Source: RGIG1902 sp034926865 (lineage in GTDB: Bacteria; Bacillota; Clostridia; Oscillospirales; Butyricicoccaceae). From it: 46,770 nucleotides of DNA. The stretch spans positions 1 to 46,770 of the forward strand of contig JAYFQP010000032.1 in assembly GCA_034926865.1 (NCBI GenBank), given 5' to 3'. Below the pieces are notes generated by a model. It worked only from the letters and a program-made list of their open reading frames with translations, made no database searches and was not told the origin of the DNA. How positions within the stretch are numbered: the first letter of the stretch is position 1; every line of letters starts with the position of its first letter. Below, piece by piece: positions 40,910 to 46,770 of the stretch. Position numbers and translations under genes: made by a program.

Positions 40910-41207
40910 CACTTCACTCCTGTTTTCAAATAATAAAAAACGCATTAAGTGCCTTAATAACTTAGATGAGGGTAGGGCTTGCAGCGGTTCCGCCATTCCT
41001 CCGCAAATGCCCTGTTCAAAAAAGCTTGATATTTTTATATTATATACCAACAAGCTTATCGCGGCAAGGCGGTTTCAGTAAAAATTTTCCTTTAATTCTT
41101 TCAAAAATTAATCGGGAGCGCATTTAGGCGCGTGCCGATAGGGACACAAACTGAACCGTGGGTATTCATGAAGGCAGACAGTAGACTTTGCTGTCTGCCT
41201 TTGCCTG
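40910..41207. other. Junction region between chromosome and mobile element
   Basis: The MATE leader is AT-rich up to about 41110, then GC rises toward the recombinase gene. The element end should lie between about 41100 and 41170. A hairpin AGGCAGACAG..CTGTCTGCCT at 41172-41200 sits 7 bases after the recombinase stop. The exact attachment core cannot be set without the other end or an empty site. Confidence 0.45.
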
Positions 41208-42848
41208 TTAAACGGCTATTCTCCTTACTTCCTCCATAAAGGCTTCCAACACGCCGATATCCCGGTAGCGGATAACGATTTTCTGTTCCGCCGTTCTGGA
41301 GTAACGCTCCCCGCGCTCTCCGACTTCGATGCGCTCGACGAAAAGGTGGAGTAGCTCGCTGGTCAGCTCTGGAATTTCGGTGTAGCGCTTCGCTTTCTCC
41401 ACGAAGCGGGACACGTTGGTAACAGACGCCTGCAGCTTTCCAATTTGCTCCACGGTTTGCGGGATATTCTCCTTCAGGCTGCTCTGCTCATCGTTATAGC
41501 CCTCGGACAGAACCCGAAACTGCTCGTTGGTGATTCTGCCAAGGACGTTGTCCTCATACAGCCGTCTGAACAGAGCGGACAATTCGGTATCCCTGTGCTT
41601 CATGGCATCTAACTCCCGTTGCAGTCGCTCGATCTCATGTTTGGCTTCAGCGCTGTTTTTCTGATTGATATGCTGAACAAACAGCGCTTCCTGCTGTCTG
41701 GCGAAGTGTGTCACCCTTCGAAGGTCATCCAGAACGATTGCCGCCAGCTGGGACTCCCGGATGTAGTGGGCGCTGCAAACTTCTTTACCTTGCTTCTTAT
41801 AAGTAGAGCACATGAAGTTGTTTTTCACCGAATCCATGGTATGCGCCCTGTGTAATACCATCGTCCCGCCGCAGTCGGCGCAGTAGACCAGTCCGGAGAA
41901 CATGTCCTGCTCCGCCATGTTTGCTCTGCGCCGCTTGTGCCTGCGGATATCCTGCACAATCTCCCAGGTTTCCCTGTCCACCAACGGCTCATGCGTGTTT
42001 TCAAACCGGAGCTGTTCCGATTTGGGACGCTGGATTTTCTTCTTGTTTTTATAGGATACCGTGGTGGACTGCAGACTGATGGTATGCCCCAAGTACACCT
42101 CATCCTCCAGAATGCCAGCGACTGTTTTCTGAGACCATTGGCAGGGCCGGGTAACATCGACATTTGTCAAAAGAACGCCGGTCTTGTGGTAGTAGTAATA
42201 ACCGGGCGTGTAAACCTGTTCCTCCGCAAGCTGTTTGGCGATTTGACTGGGACCTTTTCCCCCGGCACACAAGCTGAAAATGTGCTGCACGATAGGAGCT
42301 GTGTCCGCGTCGGGAACAAGGTGCTTAGGATTGTTTTCATCCTTTTGATAGCCGTAGGGTGCTCTGGTGCCGACACGCTCACCCCGCTCTGCCTTGGCCT
42401 TGACCACTGCCCGGATTTTCCGGCTGGTGTCCTTTGCGTAGAAATCGTTGAATAAGTTGACAAACGGGGTGAAGTCGTTATCGCCATAGAGACTGTCCAC
42501 ATTGTTGTTGATGGCGATGAAGCGGATGCCGTAACCGGGAAAGATCATCTCGGTATACTGGCCCACCTGAAGGTAATCCCTGCCGAGTCTGCTCATGTCT
42601 TTGACAATAATGGTGCCGACCTCATCATTTTCCGCCAGTTTCATCAGTTCCTTCCATGCGGGACGATTGAAGTTGGTACCGCTGTACCCATCGTCAGAAA
42701 GGAAAAGCGTGTTTTCAAACCCGTTGTCCACAGCGTATTTCTCCAAGATCATCCGCTGATTCTGAATGCTATTGGATTCTCCCTCCCGGTCATCCTCCTG
42801 ACTGAGCCGGGCATATAAGACGGTATATTTCTGGTTTGCCTGTTCCAT
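41208..42848 (-). CDS. Large serine recombinase (TnpX/TndX-like)
   Basis: The integrase/excisionase of the element, 546 residues. The N-terminal resolvase domain has Arg14 and nucleophile Ser16 (YARLSQED), then DDGYSGTNFNRPAWKEL and KDMSRLGRDYLQVGQYTE. A recombinase domain follows (APYGYQKD). A C4 zinc ribbon (YCADCGGTM, later MCSTYKKQGKEVC) and a coiled coil/DUF4368-like tail complete it. Excises and inserts DNA through a circular intermediate. AAAGGAGG lies 6 bases before the ATG. It stands at the element's left end, reading toward the chromosome. Confidence 0.95.
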   Translation of the reverse strand: MEQANQKYTVLYARLSQEDDREGESNSIQNQRMILEKYAVDNGFENTLFLSDDGYSGTNFNRPAWKELMKLAENDEVGTIIVKDMSRLGRDYLQVGQYTEMIFPGYGIRFIAINNNVDSLYGDNDFTPFVNLFNDFYAKDTSRKIRAVVKAKAERGERVGTRAPYGYQKDENNPKHLVPDADTAPIVQHIFSLCAGGKGPSQIAKQLAEEQVYTPGYYYYHKTGVLLTNVDVTRPCQWSQKTVAGILEDEVYLGHTISLQSTTVSYKNKKKIQRPKSEQLRFENTHEPLVDRETWEIVQDIRRHKRRRANMAEQDMFSGLVYCADCGGTMVLHRAHTMDSVKNNFMCSTYKKQGKEVCSAHYIRESQLAAIVLDDLRRVTHFARQQEALFVQHINQKNSAEAKHEIERLQRELDAMKHRDTELSALFRRLYEDNVLGRITNEQFRVLSEGYNDEQSSLKENIPQTVEQIGKLQASVTNVSRFVEKAKRYTEIPELTSELLHLFVERIEVGERGERYSRTAEQKIVIRYRDIGVLEAFMEEVRRIAV

Positions 42849-42962
42849 TCAGTGCCTCCTTTTTTCTTGGCAAACCGATACGGAATTGGGATTGCGGATA
42901 GTTTCCGCAATCCCAAGCATACCTAAGAGTCTGCCGGAAGTCTACTGAATTCCGAAAGAAAT

Positions 42963-43277
42963 TCAGCCTTTTTTCTGTTCCCTGTCGATAAGGGAAAGCA
43001 GCTTATCAGTGGGCGTTGCGGCAGCATCCTTTGGAAACACTGAACAGACTGAGAACGCTCTGCCACCCACCACCATGCGGCGTTCCAGTGACAGCGTGTC
43101 CGACTGTTCCGTGAGCTGAGTATCCTCAAACAGGGGAACGAAATTACCGTTCACTTTCCCCGCGGTAAGCCACGCGGTTTCGTAGGCCCCATAAATACCA
43201 GTTTCCAGGTAGTGGGGCTCCGGACGCTGAACATCCTTACTGTCATAAGCGCAACGGTGCTTTTGCGCTGGTTTCAT
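42963..43277 (-). CDS. TnpW-like transposon protein
   Basis: A 104-residue protein. The C-terminal half (LERRMVVGGRAFSVCSVF, then PTDKLLSLIDREQ) resembles small TnpW proteins encoded beside serine recombinases in clostridial elements. The N-terminal half is not recognised. AAAGGAG lies 10 bases before the ATG. It is upstream of the recombinase gene on the same strand. Role unknown, possibly regulating recombination. Confidence 0.6.
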   Translation of the reverse strand: MKPAQKHRCAYDSKDVQRPEPHYLETGIYGAYETAWLTAGKVNGNFVPLFEDTQLTEQSDTLSLERRMVVGGRAFSVCSVFPKDAAATPTDKLLSLIDREQKKG

Positions 43278-43830
43278 AAGAAAACATCTCCTTTTTATGC
43301 TTTATGATTGCAAACCGGGGCATTGACGAGAGCTTTCCTGGTTATGAACGAATTTTAGTCCACGACCCCGCTCGCAACCCCGCAGGATTTCCCGGTTTCA
43401 TGCGGCTTTTTCGGCATCCATCTGTTCTGCGACCCCGGAACCGACCCCAAGGGGCATTTTCCGACCCCGCTGAGAAACGCCCTTCGACCCGCATTGCGGG
43501 CGATGTAAGCCGGAGCGAGGGGCGCCTGCGACCCCGCTCCTTTAACCAGCATCATTTTCAACCCCATGGTCCACCTTCATTATCATCAGAGAAAATAAAA
43601 GTGCTCGTTTTCTCGTGCAAGAGGACACCTGAGCGAATTTTGGGCTTTCATCCGCCCCAACGCGGGGCGTTTCCTCTCCCGACGAGAAACAATGCCACCC
43701 TTGTACGAATAACGCGACACAGCCGCACACAGGCGGCAACAACGGGGGATTCTCTTTTTTTCTTTCTGATGTTAAAGCTTGTTGTTATATTGGGCAGTTA
43801 CCATTCTTCTTGTTGTTTCCTATCCGTCTG
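43278..43830. other. GC-rich spacer of the mobile element
   Basis: A 550-base stretch between the TnpW-like and HTH genes. Overlapping frames in both directions (43304-43855 +, 43355-43567 -, 43542-43742 -) have unconvincing composition and poor ribosome-site spacing. It contains six copies of a CGACCC(C) motif, listed separately. It could hold an oriT, a structured RNA or a recombination site. Confidence 0.5.
43363..43536 (+). repeat. Cluster of CGACCCCG repeats
   Basis: CGACCCCG occurs at 43363, 43430, 43462 and 43529, with variants CGACCCCA at 43442 and CGACCCG at 43485. Distances between starts are 67, 12, 20, 23 and 44, so the array is irregular. All copies are in one orientation. Candidate protein-binding or oriT-type array. 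Confidence 0.6.
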
Positions 43831-44154
43831 TCAGACGAGGGATGGTTCATCGTGACCCGAGGGACTGTCCGCCGGGCAACTGGCTGCCTGCAATACATAA
43901 GTATTGTTGATCTGCCTGCCGCCCTCAAAATTGTGCCGCACACTGATAAGGCCGCAAGCTTTTAACAGCTTCAGCGCTTTGCTTACCGAGCTGACCGCGA
44001 TGCCGCAGGCTTCCGCAATGGTGCGCTTGCTTGGATAGCATCCCCGTTCCCGACTGTTACAGCGGAGCAGGTAGCAATAGACATAAAAAGCGATGGGCGG
44101 CAGCTTGTACCGAAACACATCATTGTCTACTATAAAGAAATTTCCACGCCTCAT
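43831..44154 (-). CDS. Winged HTH protein (RepA-N/DnaD-like) of the mobile element
   Basis: A 107-residue protein. FFIVDNDVFRYKLPPIAFYV and CYPSKRTIAEACGIAVSSVS, then KALKLLKACGLISVRHNFEG, show the winged helix-turn-helix typical of small replication-initiator-like proteins in clostridial elements. CAGGAGGTG precedes the ATG. The region upstream contains a repeat array (44350-44491), a plausible operator or iteron set for this protein. Confidence 0.8.
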   Translation of the reverse strand: MRRGNFFIVDNDVFRYKLPPIAFYVYCYLLRCNSRERGCYPSKRTIAEACGIAVSSVSKALKLLKACGLISVRHNFEGGRQINNTYVLQAASCPADSPSGHDEPSLV

Positions 44155-44541
44155 TGGAACACACCTCCTGACTCTGTAAAGAAAGTCCTCTACTTCTTTT
44201 CCCGTTCAGATGACGTGTTGAACGGATCTTTTTGCAAGAATTTAAGAATTTCAGAGATATGCACAGCTCGAGGATTCTAAAATTGTTTGATATAACCATG
44301 ATAATAGGTTTGTTTTATAGTTGGGAAAGGACAGCGGCCGATAAACATGTTAGCCATGATGGTATACGTTTGGCTAAGCATAAAAAAAGTTATGCCATCA
44401 TGGTATACTTTGAGTTTTAAAGTGAGCCATGTTGGTGCATTTCCTTATTGCTTTTCTTCCGCCGGGTAAAAACTTGCACCAAGTTGGTGCAGAAAAGGCA
44501 GCCGAGGCAATTACCATGCCCCGGCTGTCTCTCCGGCGTTG
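44155..44541. other. Spacer of the mobile element with repeat array
   Basis: No gene supported. This is the 5' region of the HTH gene. It carries the GCCAT..TGGT boxes and palindrome described separately; one box contains GTATAC sequence that could overlap a promoter. Confidence 0.6.
44350..44491. repeat. GCCATnnTGGT boxes and a TGCACCAA palindrome
   Basis: Three same-orientation boxes: GCCATGATGGTATAC (44353-44367), GCCATCATGGTATAC (44394-44408) and GCCATGTTGGTGCA (44426-44439). The first is flanked by an inverted TTAGCCA/TGGCTAA pair. A perfect palindrome TGCACCAA-G-TTGGTGCA follows at 44475-44491, sharing TTGGTGCA with the third box. It looks like a graded operator or iteron array. Confidence 0.6.
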
Positions 44542-44991
44542 TTACTTTTCCAAGAGCTTGCGTAATTTTTTCAGGATTTTGCTTTTCCTGTAGTGAAGCG
44601 TCATCTGGGGAATACCGGTTTCCGCCGACAACTGGCGTTCACTTTTGTTGCGGAAAAACAATTCACGAATTAAACTCCGCTCTTCCAAGGGAAGTGTTCG
44701 AAAACAAGCCATCATCCGTTCGATCATCACAGCGGTTACCGCCTGATCCTCCACGCTTTCAGATTCCGACTGAAACTGCTTGTTTGCCTCCAGAAGCATG
44801 TCGTAGGAAACCTCCCGGCTTGGTATGCGGGTAATTGCTCCCGTGACCCTGTCCGTTTTGTACCGATCTACCTTCAGGTCATATTGCTGATATTCTATTT
44901 TCCGGTCGCTCTTTTGGAGTGCTTTTACGATTTCATCGCTTAAGCCGGGGTACTTTTTCCGGTAGTCAATCCACGTTCTATATTGAGCCAT
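44542..44991 (-). CDS. Sigma-70-like factor of the mobile element
   Basis: A 149-residue protein. The C-terminal region (about 95-148) is a sigma region 4-type HTH: FRTLPLEERSLIRELFFRNK, then SERQLSAETGIPQMTLHYRK. The N-terminal half (AQYRTWIDYRKKYPGLSDEI) is the type seen in small sigma-like factors of clostridial conjugative elements. GGAGG lies 8 bases before the ATG at 44991; the frame is open to 45072. Probably controls element genes. Region 2 is not clear, so it may act as an activator instead. Confidence 0.78.
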   Translation of the reverse strand: MAQYRTWIDYRKKYPGLSDEIVKALQKSDRKIEYQQYDLKVDRYKTDRVTGAITRIPSREVSYDMLLEANKQFQSESESVEDQAVTAVMIERMMACFRTLPLEERSLIRELFFRNKSERQLSAETGIPQMTLHYRKSKILKKLRKLLEK

Positions 44992-45312
44992 AGGGCCTGT
45001 CCTCCATTTCAAGATTTTAGAATCAGGAAAATAGAGGACGGGGCGGAGAGCGGCAGCCGATAGATTGGCCACCCCAAAACAGCAAAAAAGCGCCCCGCCG
45101 GAATGATTTCGGATGAGCGCCTATACACTGCTGTATCCTGTTTTGGCGTATTGATGGTCCTGCTTGAAAGCCGCACTTATTCCCGGAGAAATCCGTGCTT
45201 TTTAAACACAGATTAATAGCTGTGGCAAGATAAGCATAGTTGTCCGCTTCATCACGCCCGGCCGCTGCCAAGCAGCGGCCGTCTGAGACTCAAAGCATTT
45301 TGAACGCGCATA

Positions 45313-45344
45313 GAAAAGCCCTCCAAACCCGTAAGTCTGGAGGG
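45313..45344 (-). terminator. Terminator downstream of the permease gene
   Basis: On the - strand CCCTCCA-12-TGGAGGG followed by CTTTTC. It probably ends the ABC permease transcript. Confidence 0.6.
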
Positions 45345-45377
45345 GTATGATTTTGCTTATTCAGGCATGTAGATTTG

Positions 45378-45409
45378 CCCGCCAAACTCGCGTTTTTTTG
45401 TTGGGCGGG
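45378..45409. other. GC-rich hairpin with T-rich loop
   Basis: CCCGCC and GGCGGG enclose a 20-base loop containing a T7 run. It is a further terminator candidate between the permease gene and the hairpin at 45313. Confidence 0.4.
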
Positions 45410-45497
45410 GCCGCAGTCGTCATTTAATTCCTTTACGCAAACTTCTGTAACATGTTTTCTTCTCAGTTGGATGTGGCTAATTTTACATCCAGGATTT

Positions 45498-46770
45498 TTA
45501 CTGTCGGGACAATTCTTTCCTTGTCGTTTTTACATTCAGCATTCCGCATACCTTATGGAGCGTAAATCGGTAGAAACACCAGATCCCGGCGCTGATGCCC
45601 AATACAACGCACAGGCAGGCCCACAGGCTGGAGATTTCGCTCTGTGTGATCTGATTGTCGTTGAGATATAAAATCATAACATAATAGATGCTTGTCAGCA
45701 GCGTCCCGATGAGGCTCGGCACACCAAATACCTTCGATATCTGCCCCCGGACGGAGTGGTACAGGTAGCTTGGAGTCGCTCCCAAGTGTCGCAGGTCATC
45801 GTATACCTGTCGATTGTTTAAAGCGATGGTAAGGCACCGCGTATAACTGATGACCAGAACGGCGGCGAAGCAGACAATGGCAATGAAAATAAACAGCATC
45901 AGGAAAACAGCATAGGTCGTGATCATGTCGTTTTGATCCAGCACACGGAACTGCGGGGCATATTTCCATCGCATTTTAAACTGCGCCGAGTTCCGGTCAT
46001 GATAACTGAGCTTCGTCATCTGGCTCTCATCGCCCCAGTAAGTTTCTCCAGCCTCATCCGCTGCGACTTTTTCCACACGGTCGTAAGCGTCGGCATACTC
46101 CTGTTCTGAACTTGAATGATCCACAATGGAATTGTAAAGCTCTTTTGCAAAATCATAAGTCTGCATGACGTCCTTCACATCGAAAAACACGAGCGTTTCC
46201 CGCCATGAATCCGCCAGTCCCTCCGTGATCGTTCTATAGTCAGCATCGTCCAGGACGTAATAAGTGATAAAGTTGGAATATGCCAGCATATCGTCGCGCA
46301 AATACTCCTGAAACGAAACACTCAGCGTTTTCCGGGTAGTCATGTTGGTCAGCAGAAGAGTGTCGGATGGCTTTGAATCACCATCGGCGGCTTCCTTTGA
46401 TAACACAACGGCCAGTTTTCCCGGTTGAATCTGAACGCTCTGCCCCGTCATTTTATTGAAATTACTTTCTGAAATATAGTTGCCCTCTCCAAGCAGCTTT
46501 CGGTATTCATAATGATACTTCCCGTTATCGTCCGTGATCTGCAAATTGCCGTCGTGTGCCAGAACCACTGTCGCAGCGTCCTTCCAATTGGTGATCGTCA
46601 CACTGTCTTTGGATGCCATCGCTTCAATATCGTTTTTTGTCAGCATATTCTGGTCTTCACAATACCGAAACGCATAGTCAACCGGGCGCTGCTGAACACC
46701 ATACCTCGAGCCGGTGTACATGTTGGGCGCGTAAAACGCGGCGAAATACGCTCCGGCGATTAAAACCGTA
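45498..46770 (-). CDS. FtsX-type ABC transporter permease, 3' part (runs off right edge)
   Basis: The frame is open through the right edge: before the ATG at 46721 it reads TVLIAGAYFAAFYAPN, the end of a membrane helix, so that ATG is internal. Visible parts: a large extracellular domain (roughly the next 265 residues), then three membrane helices (AVFLMLFIFIAIVCFAAVLV, IGTLLTSIYYVMILYL, LWACLCVVLGISAGIWCFY) with the FtsX/MacB-type cytoplasmic RQVYDDLRHLGATPSYL loop. Resembles BceB/antimicrobial-peptide-export permeases. Likely cargo of the mobile element; the ATPase and any two-component system would lie beyond the edge. Confidence 0.82.
   Translation of the reverse strand, partial: TVLIAGAYFAAFYAPNMYTGSRYGVQQRPVDYAFRYCEDQNMLTKNDIEAMASKDSVTITNWKDAATVVLAHDGNLQITDDNGKYHYEYRKLLGEGNYISESNFNKMTGQSVQIQPGKLAVVLSKEAADGDSKPSDTLLLTNMTTRKTLSVSFQEYLRDDMLAYSNFITYYVLDDADYRTITEGLADSWRETLVFFDVKDVMQTYDFAKELYNSIVDHSSSEQEYADAYDRVEKVAADEAGETYWGDESQMTKLSYHDRNSAQFKMRWKYAPQFRVLDQNDMITTYAVFLMLFIFIAIVCFAAVLVISYTRCLTIALNNRQVYDDLRHLGATPSYLYHSVRGQISKVFGVPSLIGTLLTSIYYVMILYLNDNQITQSEISSLWACLCVVLGISAGIWCFYRFTLHKVCGMLNVKTTRKELSRQ

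Larger units (their letters stand above)
44992..45497. other. Spacer between permease and sigma-like genes
   Basis: No supported gene. A frame at 45023-45271 (-) has weak composition and no ribosome site. Two hairpins lie near the permease end (45313-45344 and 45378-45409). Confidence 0.5.

Noticed and set aside
43355..43567. A 70-codon frame (starts MGLKMMLVKGAGSQAP) on the - strand
   Set aside because: A ribosome site is present but only about 3 bases from the ATG, and the composition is poor. It might be a small element gene, but I cannot support it.
43304..43855. A 183-codon frame across the CGACCCC array
   Set aside because: Arg/Pro/Ser-rich translation without domain pattern, and its end overlaps the HTH gene on the other strand; treated as non-coding.
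45023..45271. An 82-codon frame upstream of the sigma-like gene
   Set aside because: No ribosome site and no recognisable pattern; it overlaps the leader of the sigma-like gene.
1..46770. CRISPR arrays, rRNA genes and insertion sequences with transposases
   Set aside because: No regularly spaced repeats, no rRNA-like sequence and no DDE transposase were seen; the only mobile element is the serine-recombinase type at the right end.

Overview
The window looks like chromosomal DNA of an anaerobic, probably spore-forming member of the Clostridia (Firmicutes). The signs are Gram-positive style ribosome binding sites, sigma-A type promoters, a lone Spo0A C-terminal domain protein, a Na+-pumping oxaloacetate decarboxylase operon, a selenium cluster whose selD is itself a selenoprotein gene, and TPP and THF riboswitches. 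The species cannot be named from this sequence alone.

Layout. 1-1.4 kb: the 5' part of a GNAT acetyltransferase gene and a divergent lone Spo0A_C protein, separated by an AT-rich spacer with four copies of one decamer. 1.6-5.9 kb: a leftward thiamine salvage operon (cytX, thiM, thiE, HAD phosphatase, thiD) behind a promoter, TPP riboswitch and terminator; no thiC or thiG is in the window. 6-8.3 kb: an OFA-like MFS transporter and a DegV protein. 8.5-13.7 kb: selenium cluster: LysR regulator, selD with an in-frame UGA at codon 15, a cysteine-desulfurase-like enzyme, the YedE transporter, a short YedF and a DUF3343 protein. 13.7-15.1 kb: two small membrane proteins behind a 20-bp palindrome. 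15.2-18.5 kb: oadA-oadG-biotin carrier-oadB. 18.9-22.7 kb: DUF1934 protein, argS and a secreted S41 protease.

22.7-25.2 kb is an AT-rich island next to tRNA-Gly(CCC). It holds a likely phage-gene remnant, two tandem paralogous membrane-anchored proteins with Ca-loop-like DxDxDGYxD motifs, and a small EF-hand-like protein. 25.3-28.4 kb: folT under a THF riboswitch with a Shine-Dalgarno-masking hairpin, a nitrilase-family amidase and an M20 amidohydrolase. 28.4-29.0 kb: an XRE regulator divergent from a 52-residue microprotein, with an operator array on the promoter. 29-32.4 kb: GNAT, alanine racemase, PduL-type phosphotransacylase and an RpiR regulator. 32.6-38.2 kb: a complete dipeptide/oligopeptide ABC transporter. 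38.3-41 kb: a two-domain PRK06851-like protein with damaged P-loops and a MATE exporter.

41.1 kb to the right edge is the end of an integrative mobile element with higher GC than its surroundings: large serine recombinase, TnpW-like protein, HTH protein, sigma-like factor and the 3' part of an FtsX-type ABC permease gene. Its non-coding spacers carry two distinctive repeat families. The most unusual items are the selenocysteine codon that splits selD, the THF riboswitch switch region, the XRE/microprotein operator array, the Ca-loop paralogs, the degenerate PRK06851-like protein and the mobile-element repeat arrays.
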